Assembly: GCA_002286855.1 (NCBI GenBank)
Contig: NRSV01000014.1
Span: 248,001-312,000 of the forward strand
From: Bipolaris cookei
Taxonomy: Eukaryota > Ascomycota > Dothideomycetes > Pleosporales > Pleosporaceae
Direction of reading: 5' to 3'
Length of the DNA stretch: 64,000 nucleotides
Below are positions 34,645-45,619 of this stretch, piece after piece. The position numbers and the translations under genes were made by a program. The first letter of the stretch is position 1. Each line of letters opens with the position of its first letter. The notes under the pieces were generated by a model. It ran no database searches. It worked only from the letters and a program-made list of their open reading frames with translations, and had not been told where the DNA came from.

Positions 34645-35967
34645 ATGGGCTCTCGATTACACAATGCACCGATTGTGATTGACAACGGCAGCGGCACGAT
34701 CCGAGCAGGATTCGCAGGCGAAGATGTGCCCAAATGCTTCTTTCCGTCATACGTAGGGAGACCAAAGCATGTGCGGACAATGGCAGGCGCATTGGAGGGA
34801 GACGTATTCATAGGGCCGCAAGCACAGCAGTACAGGGGGCTGTTCAAGATCAACTACCCATTGGAGCACGGCATTGTCACAGACTGGGACGACATGGAGC
34901 GGATATGGCAGTATGTGTATACGGAGGGGTTAAGGACAGTTAGCGAAGATGTGAGTGTGGTTGGGGAACAGAGGCAGCCATTTGCGACTGTTGGAGGGGC
35001 ACCGAGCTAACTATCACATTACTAGCATCCAGTACTGCTCACAGAGCCTCCACTCAATCCCCGCGAGAACCGCGATACGGCAGCGCAGATTTTGTTTGAG
35101 ACGTTTAATGTACCTGCGCTGTATACGTCGGTGCAAGCGGTGCTTTCGCTGTACGCCTCTGGCAAGACGACGGGTTTGGTATTAGATTCAGGAGACGGTG
35201 TATCACATGCGGTGCCGGTGTTCCAGGGATTCGCGATACCAAACAGCATCAGAAGAATTGACGTGGCAGGCAGAGACGTTACGGAGCATTTTCAACAATT
35301 GCTCCGGAAAAGCGGGCGGATCTTTCACACGAGTGCAGAAAAGGAGACAGTCAAGAATATCAAAGAAGCAACGGGCTATGTGGCGCTTGACCCAGCCAAG
35401 GAGGAAAAAGACTGGTCAGGATCTTCGAGATCAGAAGGCAAGAGCATCGACTACACGCTTCCGGATGGACAGAAACTGCGGGTGAGTTGTCAAAGATGGC
35501 ACCGAGTTGCTAAGACTAGCTGACGGGTCTAGGTTGGAGCGGAACGCTTCCGGGCGCCCGAGATTCTGTTTAATCCGGAGATTATTGGTCTAGAATATCC
35601 TGGCGTGCACCAGATTGTGGTGGAGGCCATTCACCGAACGGACATGGATCTACGAAAGGCGCTATACGGTAACATTGTGCTGTCTGGTGGGTCTACACTG
35701 ACCAAGGGGTTTGGAAACCGGCTGCTCCACGAGGTGCAGCGACTGGCGGTGAAGGACATGCGAATTAAGATCCTGGCGCCACCGGAGCGCATATACACGA
35801 CGTGGACGGGTGGCAGTATTCTGGCTGGACTGAGCACGTTCAAAAAGGCAAGTGGTGCATGATGTTATTTGCAAGGGAGGTGATGTGCTGACTGAAGGAC
35901 GCAGATGTGGGTGGAGAAGGACGAGTGGCAGGAGAACCCGGACATTATCCATACCAAGTTTGCATGA
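34645..35967 (+). CDS. ARP1: Centractin, actin-related protein 1 (dynactin subunit)
   Basis: Exons 34645-34950, 35026-35481, 35533-35847 and 35905-35967 give 379 aa, the usual Arp1 length. The actin fold is clear: phosphate-1 loop [14 protein letters not shown], the VGRPKH segment, phosphate-2 loop [15 protein letters not shown], the [12 protein letters not shown] segment and the adenosine loop [16 protein letters not shown]. The C-terminus [16 protein letters not shown] is centractin-like. Arp1 forms the short filament of dynactin, which links dynein to cargo and supports nuclear migration in hyphae. The third intron must use a GC donor (AAAAAG|GCAAGT ... GCAG): without it the frame runs into TGA at once and the conserved last exon is lost. 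The ATG at 34645 fits the family N-terminus. Confidence 0.95.
35848..35904 (+). other. GC-AG intron in ARP1
   Basis: A 57-nt intron beginning GCAAGT and ending GCAG. The extended donor context AAG|GCAAGT is the classic consensus for GC-AG introns, which tend to be strongly complementary to U1 elsewhere in the site. A CTGACT branch-like site is at about 35888. Confidence 0.85.
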
Positions 35968-35990
35968 GCAGTAACGCAGTGTGACGATTT

Positions 35991-36031
<41 letters not shown>
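35991..36031. repeat. AGGAGC hexanucleotide repeat
   Basis: Near-perfect tandem hexamers just 3' of ARP1, passing into GTA and GCA triplets to about 36050. Confidence 0.85.
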
Positions 36032-36655
36032 TAGTAGTAGCAGCAGCAGTTTGGCGGTCCCGCTGGTACCCGTCTGGGCAGGGCAGGGCAGGGCCAGTGC
36101 AGTGGGTATGTGTGTAGTAGTAAGAAGCCGAAGGGGGGAGACGGTGGTAGTGCAGTCGGGGTTACAGTTAGTCATGGAAATGGGAGTGCGGCGGCCGGGG
36201 TGTTGCCAACCATGGGGCAGCAGCGGCGGGGCATGGAAGGTCGGTTGGATCTACGTGTCAGCCGGTAAGCGTGGCTCGTCAGCGGGAGAGCTACTGTAGT
36301 CGCCTGCCTCCCCCGCATTTCAGAGCGTTTCTGTTACTTAAGCGCGATGCGGGCTGGGGGTGGTTATGTAAGTAGGACAAAGGGGGTCGATTGACGAGTG
36401 AAGGAGTCATGGCGATGGCATGCATGGGTGGCGTTTGCGAGGGCTCGGGAATACCCCCCAATGGATTATGAAGCGCAGCTGTGTAGACAAGAATGCCAGA
36501 GTGAAACGCAGGTTGCAGATGCGCAGACGTGCTTTCTTGGTGTCACACGTACTGTGTAGTAGGTGTGTAGGGGCCAATGAGGGGGGAAGGAAGGGGCTGT
36601 GTGGCAGGGCGGCTAGAGTGAGGGCGAGAGGGTGAGGAGAGAAGAGGAGACGATG

Positions 36656-36708
36656 GGCGAGGGCGAAGGCGAGGGCGAAGGCGAGGGCGAGGGCGAGGGC
36701 GAGGGGCG
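36656..36708. repeat. GAGGGC/GAAGGC hexanucleotide repeat
   Basis: About eight hexamer units in a purine-rich strand; the complementary frame would encode an Ala/Leu-rich or Pro/Ser repeat but has no other gene character. Confidence 0.85.
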
Positions 36709-37516
36709 GATGCCAAGGATCGTGAAAAGACTGAGGGCTATGGTGTGATGGGCAGGGTGCAGCGGCCCCAGCTCCCATGCGTGTACCTGATGACACCTGG
36801 AATTGGCCGGCCAGAAGACCACGACACGTATGTAATGTGCCGACTGTGCCAGTGCTTGGTCACCGTCGTCGCCCAGACGTCACGATGCTCGACGTCATGC
36901 GCCCTGGCAAGAGTGGCCATAGTCGCCATAGTCGCCGGAGCAAGTCGCCTCCACTGGCGTCAGGTCAGCAGCGAGAGGGAGAGGACAAATTTTGCACAAG
37001 GCCCGGTCCCTGGTGGTTAACGTCACAGCTCCCTCAGCTGTTGTTGATGCCAGGCACCGCAAATGGCCGCTAGCACAAAATTTCAAACTTGGACTCCTCG
37101 CGCTCCCGCCTCCACAATATGTGGGCATTTTCCCCCCTTGGGACAGGCTATGCGGAGGCCGTGTCCGGTGGGTGGCATGGCGTAATGGGGCTCGATCGCA
37201 CGCGTTGCTGCACCTGACCCTTTCCCCTGGCAATCTCTTACCCCCGAAAAACTGCGCCCGGCCAATCACCGCATTTTGAGGGGGTAATGGTAAACTACTC
37301 ATGGCGCTGCGAAAATTCCTACTCTGGGCCGGGCGAGGCCACGCATGATCTCCAACTTGCCGTTAACTGCAAAGTCTCGCTCACCCTCCCAAGCCTTGGA
37401 CCAAGCCTCGTGCGCCTTTGGTTCGTTTGCGTTGCGTGGCGCCGAAAATTCTGGTAGCCTGGCCCTGCACCGGATGAGCTGTAGACGGCCATCGTGATCA
37501 GGCCGCCTTGTTTTGT

Positions 37517-37524
37517 TATATAAA
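37517..37524 (+). promoter_or_regulatory. TATA box of the DUF3602 gene
   Basis: TATATAAA, a full consensus, 163 bp upstream of the ATG at 37687 and followed by a C/T-rich transcription-start-like stretch. TATA promoters are typical of regulated or stress genes. Confidence 0.6.
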
Positions 37525-37642
37525 CCCTCTTACCCCAGATGCTTTGTCTAAGTGCCACTACTACACTACTGCCCTGCCCTGCCCTGCCCTGACTTGGCTT
37601 GATTCAATCTACTTACTATCAATTCAACCTTTACACCAAATC

Positions 37643-37672
37643 ACATCCATCCATCCATCCATCCATCCATCC
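37643..37672. repeat. CATC tetranucleotide repeat in the DUF3602 5' leader
   Basis: About seven CATC units ending 15 bp before the start codon, so they are probably in the transcribed leader. Confidence 0.85.
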
Positions 37673-37686
37673 ACATCATCGCCAAA

Positions 37687-38151
37687 ATGGTCAACTTCCA
37701 CATCAACGAACCTCACCCATCCGCCTCCAATTACATGTATTCTGGTCGCGGCGGTGTCGGCAACGCCATGCGCGTAAAGCCCACCGAAATCACCCCAGGC
37801 GCTACTGCCTCTGGCCCAGCCTCCCGCACCAAGCTGCCTCCTCCACCATCAAACGCCTTTTACGCTACCGGCCGTGGCGGTGCCGGTAACATGCGCAAGT
37901 CCGAACGTGCCATGTTCAGCTTCGACGAGGAGCTCCAACAGCAAGAGCGTCTGCGCTCCCAGCAAGCCCCCGTCTACCACATTGGCCGCGGCGGCGCCGG
38001 AAACCTCGTCGACGAGATGAAGCCCCGAACCCACCGCCAGAACTCCTCCTCTTCCGCCTCCAGCTCCTCGAGCATCGAGAGTGAAAGGGACAGCGTCCGA
38101 AGGAGCGTCGAGCACGCATGGCAGCGTCTGAGCAGGCAATTCTCTCACTAG
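37687..38151 (+). CDS. DUF3602 protein (Par32-like)
   Basis: Single exon, 154 aa. Three spaced GRGG-x-GN motifs (20-26, 62-68, 100-106), each preceded by an aromatic or His residue, define DUF3602. Low-complexity Ser-rich sequence follows (SSSSASSSSS), then a short C-terminal helix (VEHAWQRLSRQFSH). Yeast Par32 is a phosphoprotein downstream of TORC1 that inhibits ammonium transporters; most filamentous-fungal members are uncharacterised and often stress-induced. The protein is predicted soluble and largely disordered. The TATA box 163 bp upstream and the C/T-rich leader suggest a strongly regulated gene. Assignment rests on the repeats, which are diagnostic. Confidence 0.9.
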   Translation: MVNFHINEPHPSASNYMYSGRGGVGNAMRVKPTEITPGATASGPASRTKLPPPPSNAFYATGRGGAGNMRKSERAMFSFDEELQQQERLRSQQAPVYHIGRGGAGNLVDEMKPRTHRQNSSSSASSSSSIESERDSVRRSVEHAWQRLSRQFSH

Positions 38152-39101
38152 ACTTGCTTTGCCTGTCTCCGCCCTTCCGTTCGACTTCACTTCTCTGTCA
38201 CTATTCAACATTCACCACTCTACTACCACTACTACTACCCTACTATCCTGATCTGAGAGCTGGTCCTGATTCTCTCTCACCAACCCCCCCTTTTCCACCC
38301 ATCCATCCAATCCATTAGCAACGGCGTTTCCCCAGAGCAAGTTTATTGCTCCAATTGTATAACCACAAACGACAAAAAGTTTCCTTTTTTATTCTACTAC
38401 TCTACTATTTATCTCACCGCAACTTCACAACCCAACAAACACAAACAACCATCGAGGAGCCAGGCGCCACCCTCCGGTCATCGGAATCAAAAGTCTTCTG
38501 TTTCTTTTGATACCCGGATTGCACCACTCGTCTTGCTCTTGGCAAGAGAAGGGCCTTGACTAAATCTTTTTGCTTTGTCTTTTTTTAAGCTTGTCTTTTG
38601 CTTGGCTTGGGCTTCTTCGTTTTAGCATGGAAGCGGTGGATATGCACATACCCTCCAGAGTTTTTTTTTGAGTTTTCATAGCGAGCAGTTGACAGATGAC
38701 ATAGTCAATCCATATAGCGATTGACAATAATCATGACTTGTTCAATTTCTTAAAATTCTTGCCCTGCTACTACAATCTTTTTGGTGATGTCTGTGAAAGT
38801 AACCAGTGACTCGATTCTATTCTGCCTGACTCGAAAACAAACTTTTCCCAAGTTGAGATCTAAATTTCCAAAAGCCATGGCATTCGGCAAAGAGGTGACT
38901 AGCCGAGTCATGTATTTCTTAATTTTCCGAAGGGAAAAAAATGTATGGATTTTCGAGGAACTTTTTTTTTTGGTAGTAGGCATGCGCGACAGAAACTTGA
39001 CAGCATGACGTATGATCCTTGATGAAAAATTGCAAAGACAAGAAAAACGCAAACGACCACTAACATGCATGCATGCCTGCACCCACCACCACTTCGTCTG
39101 A

Positions 39102-39133
<32 letters not shown>

Positions 39134-39982
39134 TAACCCCCGCCTCTTTCTCCAAAAATTTTCTTCACCACAAGACCCCCAAGACCCAAAAGCAAAAATC
39201 TTACCCCCCCCCCCAATCCCCTATCCCCTCGCCCTTTCACTTCAGCCAGCCTCGGTTCCGGCCTCCCCCTTCCCTCGCCTCTTCCCCCCTTTTAAAAAAA
39301 TTCCCAACTAACTTCCCAAACCAGCCCCAATGCCCAGCTTCCCACTAACCGCCAATCCCCCAGACTCTGTTTTTCACTTAGCACCCCAAAAAAAGCGAGA
39401 AAGAGAGTTTAAAAATAATAACCCCCCCCTTACCGGAGCTAGGCTGAAATTGTAAGTAGCGGAGTTGATTCCGGTCAGATACTTAGAAGATGTATTGTCT
39501 ACGTGGTAAGATTCTAGATTTGCTAGAAGAATAGGGAGATGGGGAGATAGTGGGGGTTGGGGTTGGGTTGGGTTGGGTTAAAACGGCCTTTTTGTGTGAA
39601 TAGATTTTTTTGCACTGTGGAAAAGAAGGGGGAAGAGGGGGGGAAAGAATGTAGAGAAGAGGGAAGATTATTAGATGATTACACCGACAAAACTACATGT
39701 GCTTAAATTGCGTCCTTCACGCATACGTGAAGAAAGGGAAGGAGGCGAAAAAAATTATTAAGTCAGCATTAAAAATAAATCCCTAAAAAAACTTTGGTAT
39801 CTCCATTTCCCACAGCTATGTTTTAAGTTATATCAAAGAGAACGAGGATGAGAGAGAAACTACTCATACATATTATCAAGCGCTCCCCTCTTCAATATCG
39901 AAAATCCTTTCCTTTTTTTCGCAAAAAAAAAACTGCATTTTCCCCTCCCCTTCCTCCGTCTCATCTCTCCAAGGTTCCATCA
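38152..39982. other. 1.8-kb low-complexity intergenic region, convergent
   Basis: No gene is supported. The + strand carries long pyrimidine runs, poly-C next to poly-A (about 39102-39123), more poly-C near 39207, and a G-run repeat at 39552-39579. It lies between the 3' ends of the DUF3602 gene and SPT6, so both polyadenylation regions are within it. Confidence 0.5.
39552..39579 (+). repeat. G-run repeat (TTGGG units), G-quadruplex-capable
   Basis: At least five runs of three or more G separated by TT. It satisfies the G3+N1-7 quadruplex rule on the + strand, about 400 bp downstream of the SPT6 stop. The unit is TTGGG rather than the fungal telomere unit TTAGGG. Confidence 0.75.
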
Positions 39983-42900
39983 CTACCTCCTCACCGGCCC
40001 CTTACTTGCTGCCGCACTAACCAACATCTTGAACCCATTCTTCAGCGCAACCATATCAGGATATACATGTTTCTGCAGCTCAAACGCATTTGGCACCACT
40101 TTAATGCCCCACGCACCCTTGGGCCCCTTGGCACTCATCTGGAAGCAAATCCAGAAGTGACCGGGGTACTTGGGCATGCTGCAAAAGGCATACATCGAGC
40201 GTGAGGGATTGGCTTCACAGTAGTTTTCTAGCCATTTTTCTGTGAACGAGTCAGTATGTGTTCTAAAATCAATAGAGTAGCGAGAACATACCAGTGTCTT
40301 CCCGAGTACCAGGCTGGAATCGCTCGTCTCGGGTGAGCTCTGTGACCTTGCGAGCCATGGCCTCGACGTGGTTGACAATCAACTCGTCGAGATCGGAATA
40401 TGTGTGCTTTCCAATCTTGAGCTGCTTGCCGAGTGAGAACTGATTAGCCTTGTTCATTTCGAGCACGTCGAGATGTTGATAGGCGTTGTTAGAGACCTTC
40501 CATGTTACGACCAAGTGGTCGAATCCCTTGGATGAGGGCCGGATGACAAGATCGCCGGTTTCCTTGCCACCGAGGTACTCTTCTGCTTGGACTGTGTTGA
40601 AAGAAAAGAAGAGAGGGTGGTTGACGACACGGTTGGGCCGGCCAGATGCTACCTCCTTTTCTTTCTCCGCTGCCTTCTTGTCTTGCATCTCTTGCGCTTC
40701 GTCCCACTCGCCAGCTGCACGATCATAAGGCTTCTTTTGCGGTTGCCGGATGAGATCATCTCGAAGCGACAACTGTGCAGTAAGGGCTTTGCGGTTGAGA
40801 TAGACGATACGTGCGCGCACAATCTGGTGACTTGAGTAGACGTGACGAGGCTCCTGTCCGCCGCTGCCAACGCCTTCTGGAAACTCTGATTCCGACACAC
40901 CACCTTCAATTCCGCATTCGAGTTTGACTTCAATGTGATCGGGGAATGTTCGCTTGATGGTAACGGGAACAACCATGCCTTCATAGAGAGAATCTTTCGT
41001 CTCACCAGTCAGCATGGTGAACATCTCATCACCAGACAGTAGCGCAAAGATTTGTCGAATCTCTTCGTAAGGGTTGTCTAGTTCGGCTCGGATCGTCTCA
41101 AGCGTGGCACGCTTGCGCTGGCCGAAGTTCCTTTCAATCTCGGCGGCGTAGTCTTCCAAAGCCAGGTCGTTGACTAGGTCAGTAGTTTCTTCCCGTACCA
41201 TCTTTCTGACAACGGCACTAGGACCGCCCTCGTCAGTCTCTGCCTTGACATCCTCCTCGTCCATGTTCAGTGCATCAGCGACCATCTTCCGTGCCAGATC
41301 ATAGTCCTCGGGATGTACACGCGTGTAGTCCAGGTAATCAGATGACTCTTCAGTTGGGTCATAAGGAATGTACAAAAAACTGGCACAGTTTTGGAAGACC
41401 TTGGGACCCATGGCTGCCTTGAGATCGCGCGACTCGGATACACCGAGAAGATCGAATCGTGAAAGAATCTCGTCGCTGTTGGCTTGAATGGCCTTGATCA
41501 GCCTGTCGGCCTTACGAGGTCCCAAACCGCACACATATGGTATTAGTTTCGACAGGTACTTGTCGTCATAAGTCTCTGGTAAGTCAATACCAACGAGGTT
41601 GACCATGTCGACCATGGCAGTGTCTAGTCGGTCCAAAAGCTTCTCCTGGGGTATCAAAGTCTGGTTCGGAATAAAGGGTATAGAAACAATGTCGCGGCCG
41701 AGCGATGCGTACTCGGCGAGTGGGTTTTGCAGATATCTTCCCAAGGCAATGCAGTACCTTGTGAGCGCAGGGTACTTGGGGAATTCTGCAGCCGCCCTGG
41801 CACTTGTGTGATATAAACGGGCAACCTCGTCATTGACCATGATGACCTCCAGAGGTTCGTTTCTCTCATCACCAGTATCCTCATCCTCATACGCAGGGCC
41901 GGTTAGGCCTCGTTGACTGATGATTTCCTGGATGTCCTTGTACAGCTTGCGTGTCTCAACCGAGAAGCCACTGACACCAATGACATCTGGGCGTCGACGC
42001 TGGATGACATCCACCAACTTTTCGATATCTTGTCCTTCAGGGATACCGCGTTCAGCATTGCCAAGGCGCATCTCGACTAGTCGACCCTGCTCTAGGACAC
42101 GACCGTCGTTCTCCACATAAGCCCACATGATGGCGTCTCCACGCTGACCCTTGCCGTTAGACAAGCAGAGGACGTTGGGAATTGAGCCAAGAGGTGCGCT
42201 CTTCAACTTGTAGGGTGCCTGATCAAGCTTGTTATAGTAGTTTTCTCTCGCCGAGGCCGCAAGCTCATCCTCGCACCTGGCACGCAGAGTCTCCTTGACA
42301 CCGTTTGCAATGACGGTCTGAAGCTTGTCAAGTGCGACGTTGAGCAGCTCCTTACGGAGGGCATTCCACGTATCAGAAACCTCACTGACACCGTCAGAGA
42401 TGATCTTCTCCTGCAAACGAGCCTTGAAGTGTGAATAGTTGCCCATGGAAATCTTGACTTGCACAAGGCCTTCGGATTCAGCCTTGAGCATCTTCAAAAA
42501 CAGGTCTGGGCGACCTTGGAGATCTGAGAAGGTAACTCTGCGGAGATATTTGAACTCGTAATAGGGATGGTCCTCGGTAATCTTCCGCATACCCTTGTCA
42601 GTGCGAATGCAGTCAATTTCGGCATTCTGGTAGAAGCTACCACGCAAGTATCTGCGCAGCCGAGAGCACATTTGTAGATCTTGGACAAACAGTAGCTTTG
42701 TGGACCTCAAAAGGGTAGTGCCCGTTTCCGGAGCTTCGGCAAGCTGATCGGCGAGCTCCTCGACCTTGTATGGAGGGTCTTCAATGGTATACGCGCCTCT
42801 GCTCGTTCCATCAACCTTCTTCGCAAAGTCTTCGGGTGTGATGCCAATTGCCTTGACAAGTTGATGAGCCTTGCCGCTCCGCAGCTTGTCGAAGAAGCTT

Positions 42901-44369
42901 CGAGCGTTGTTAGCACGCTTCTGTGTTCCGTTGACTTCTTGCCGGACCTCGTTGATCTCCTGTGAGTATCGATAATGCAGATAGTCCTGGAGCTCCTGGA
43001 TTTCTTCAATGGTAATGGCCCTGGAAGACAACTCATCAATCTCGGTGTCGTTAATTTCAGGGTAGACGCTCTTCAGATTCTCGTAGTTCTGCTTGAGAGC
43101 GTCACGCTTTTCAGCAAAAGCTCTGAACTTGAGGTCGAAATCAAAGACCTCCCACAAGTCAGCCTGGTTGAGCAGACGCTCTGGCCGAGCATCCATAGGT
43201 GGCGGATTGTCTACGTCATCAAAATCGTTGTCGCTCGGCGCATGAATGAGGTAGTCTTTTCGGTGGTTGAAGATGAAGGGAACCTCATAATCCTCCAGGT
43301 TGATAAACTCAAGAACCTTTCGCACAGCCTTCTCAAAAGGCTGCAAAAAGTATCTTGGAAGCCCCTTCTTGGGCCACAGCATATTACTGATCCAGGTTGC
43401 CTCCTCGGTCAGACGTGCCTGCATGTCCTCCGGTGTGAGCTCAATCTCCTTGAAAGGCTTTCGGGCTAATTGCAGGCGCTCGGGAATGTCGGTTTCGCGG
43501 ATGATATTGTCTTCATCCGTCAACATACGCTCCTGCAGTTGTGATGGTTCGAAGACGTCCTTAAGTTGCAGTTCGCGACCATCGCCAGCTTGCTCATCCT
43601 CTTCGGCCTCTTGCATTTCCAACGCCCAGTCGTAATCTGTGCCATCACCGAATGCGGCTCTGTAGTCTTCCTCAGCACCCTCGTCAAGCCCAGCAGCTTG
43701 CAGCCCCTTGGTGATTAGATTTATGCCTGGTTGTGTGACATCGCGGTCATCTTCGATTTCGTCTTCAAACTTGTCGTCCTCGATGAAGTCGTCAAATTCG
43801 TCGCCCAACCGGGCCCGCGGCTCGTCGTAGTCTTCGTTGACTTCGTCGTCGGAAAAGATATCGTCGACACCCCGAGACTTGACACGCTCCTTGTGGCCAC
43901 GCTTGAGACGCTTGAATCTCGACTTGGCCAATGTCAGTTATATCCAGGCTCCAGCGAAGTATGTCTTACCTGTTCTTCTGCCGGGCGTTCTACTTCGACG
44001 CCGATCAGGTCAAGATCTTCGTCGTCGAGAGCCTCTTCGGCCTCACGGTTCTTTCTCTTCTTCTTGCGCCGGCGCCGGCGCTCTGCCACTTCCTCCTCCT
44101 CCTCTTCGTCGTCGTCATCGGCGATAAAGCCTTCGCCTTCCTGTGCATTTGTCAGCATTCCTGAAGGCGGAGCTTGCCATGGCGGAGCTTGCCTGTCGCA
44201 GTCGGTCCTCATCATCGTCGTCTTCCTCCTCGCTGGAGTCGTCGATGCCGGCTGTGCCATTTGTCTTGCTGGGCCTGGACTCGCCAGCCTCACCAGTCTC
44301 GCCATCAAAGTCCTCATCCTCCTCCTCGTCGCTGCCGACGTCGGCGATTGTGTCGAAGAATTCAGACAT
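39983..44369 (-). CDS. SPT6: Transcription elongation factor / histone chaperone Spt6
   Basis: Exons 44369-44193, 44140-43970, 43922-40292 and 40239-39983 give 1411 aa. A very acidic N-terminus (SSEEEDDDDEDRL, DDDDEEEEEE) and basic patches (RRRRKKKRKN, RFKRLKRGHKERV) lead to the core. The YqgF/RNase H-like domain is near 697 (LCLSNGKGQRGDAIMWAY), a helix-hairpin-helix near 890-935 (YVCGLGPRKADRLIKAIQ), the S1 domain near 1094-1170 (GMVVPVTIKRTFPDHIEVKL), and tandem SH2 domains from about 1217 (GDLVIRPSSKGFDHLVVTWK) to the C-terminus in exon 4. Spt6 travels with RNA polymerase II and reassembles nucleosomes; the tandem SH2 binds phosphorylated Rpb1 linker. Intron 1 requires a GC donor. The last exon is essential, since it completes the second SH2. 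Confidence 0.95.
44141..44192 (-). other. GC-AG intron 1 of SPT6
   Basis: 52 nt, donor CAG|GCAAGC, branch-like GCTGAC, acceptor ACAG. There is no GT anywhere between the two coding segments, so a GT donor is impossible. A 13-nt direct repeat (GGCAAGCTCCGCC) at the donor creates a second GC donor 15 nt downstream, also in frame. Confidence 0.82.
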
Positions 44370-45619
44370 GGCGGACTAAACAAAGGGAACGCGTGAGTTG
44401 TGAGATTGGCTTCGACGGCGCACTTTTTGGGGGTTCAACGAGCGCTTGGCGGTAATGGGATTAGGCGACTGTGGCGATCAGGCGGGAGGGAAAGTCGGGC
44501 ACAATCGAGGTAAAGGAGAGAGGAAAGGCAGATGTAGGCTCTCAGAGGCTCGCGACCCATCGGCCGCGTTAACTTTCAGCCGCATTGACGCTGTGCACGT
44601 GACATCCGCGCTAGGAAGCGGAAAGGCTACCAAACAAGATGCGCCATCCTTGGTTGTGCATGCCGCAGCCACACGTGTATCCGAGAACCACCATCCCATC
44701 ATGCACCGTTCATAGTGCTTTGAATGCATGCTTCCTCATCATGCAGTGCCAGTATGCTCTATACATACACAGCAACTTGGGTCGGGCAAGGCATCGCAGC
44801 TATCTGGCTAATCGCCGCCTCAAAACCGTGTTCAGATATACTTAGATGCTGCTGGCCCGATAGCTGGAGACATGGCCGATTGCAAGCACGCTGTTGGTGC
44901 GTTTCCTCGTCCGTAGCAGTCATGGCTACTGTATGCTACATTCCGATACAACACTCGTGTTCGTGAGGCATGTTTGAAAGAAGATGTGCACTAGCAGCAG
45001 GTGAAGCATCGCCACGAGCAACCATGCGACTCTGAAACCTCCTGAGCGATGCATCGTGTATGTCTTGTCACCCTCTATATATCAGAGACGTAGCCCTGGC
45101 AAATTCAAAAGTGTCGCCCGCTTCTTGCCCCCCCAGCGCCAGCTCTCTCCAAGTCTCCAAGTTGCCCGACTATCGCATCGCATTATCTGCAGCCTTGCAG
45201 AACCAGTTTGGAACGCCGCTCCATCTGCCCCCACCTGCGCGCGCCCCGCTAGCTCGAACACTGACACGACCATAACCTCTCTCCTGACTTCCCCAGCTGC
45301 CAACGTTCCTCCAAGACATCGTGCTTTGCATAAAACACCAACCTCCCAATCAATCCCTGCACCGCCTTGCCCGTGCAAACCGTCGCTCACCTGTACCGGA
45401 AGGGGGAATCCAATAGACGCTGTCCTCCTTTCAGCCATAGCCGTGATTGGCGTACCACTGTCGACACAGCTTTGGGCGGCAAACCCGAAACAAAAGCCAA
45501 CACTTGGGCTCTTGTCCTGCGAGATACATCCTCTCTGACCACATATCCCGAGTCTTGCAATCGTTGCATCCTTTCTACCCGCCCTCGCATCACATCGGCG
45601 CCCGGCGCAAACCTACAAC
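44370..45619. other. Divergent 1.25-kb intergenic region SPT6 / STE7
   Basis: Holds both promoters. The right half (about 45100-45610) is C/T-rich with many CCT runs, as expected of a long fungal promoter and leader. No further gene is supported. Confidence 0.5.

Larger units (their letters stand above)
35968..37686. other. 1.7-kb repeat-studded intergenic region
   Basis: No gene is supported. Tandem repeats lie at 35991-36031 (AGGAGC), 36656-36708 (GAGGGC/GAAGGC), 37570-37591 (CCCTG) and 37643-37672 (CATC). A TATATAAA box at 37517-37524 lies 163 bp upstream of the DUF3602 ATG. Confidence 0.5.
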
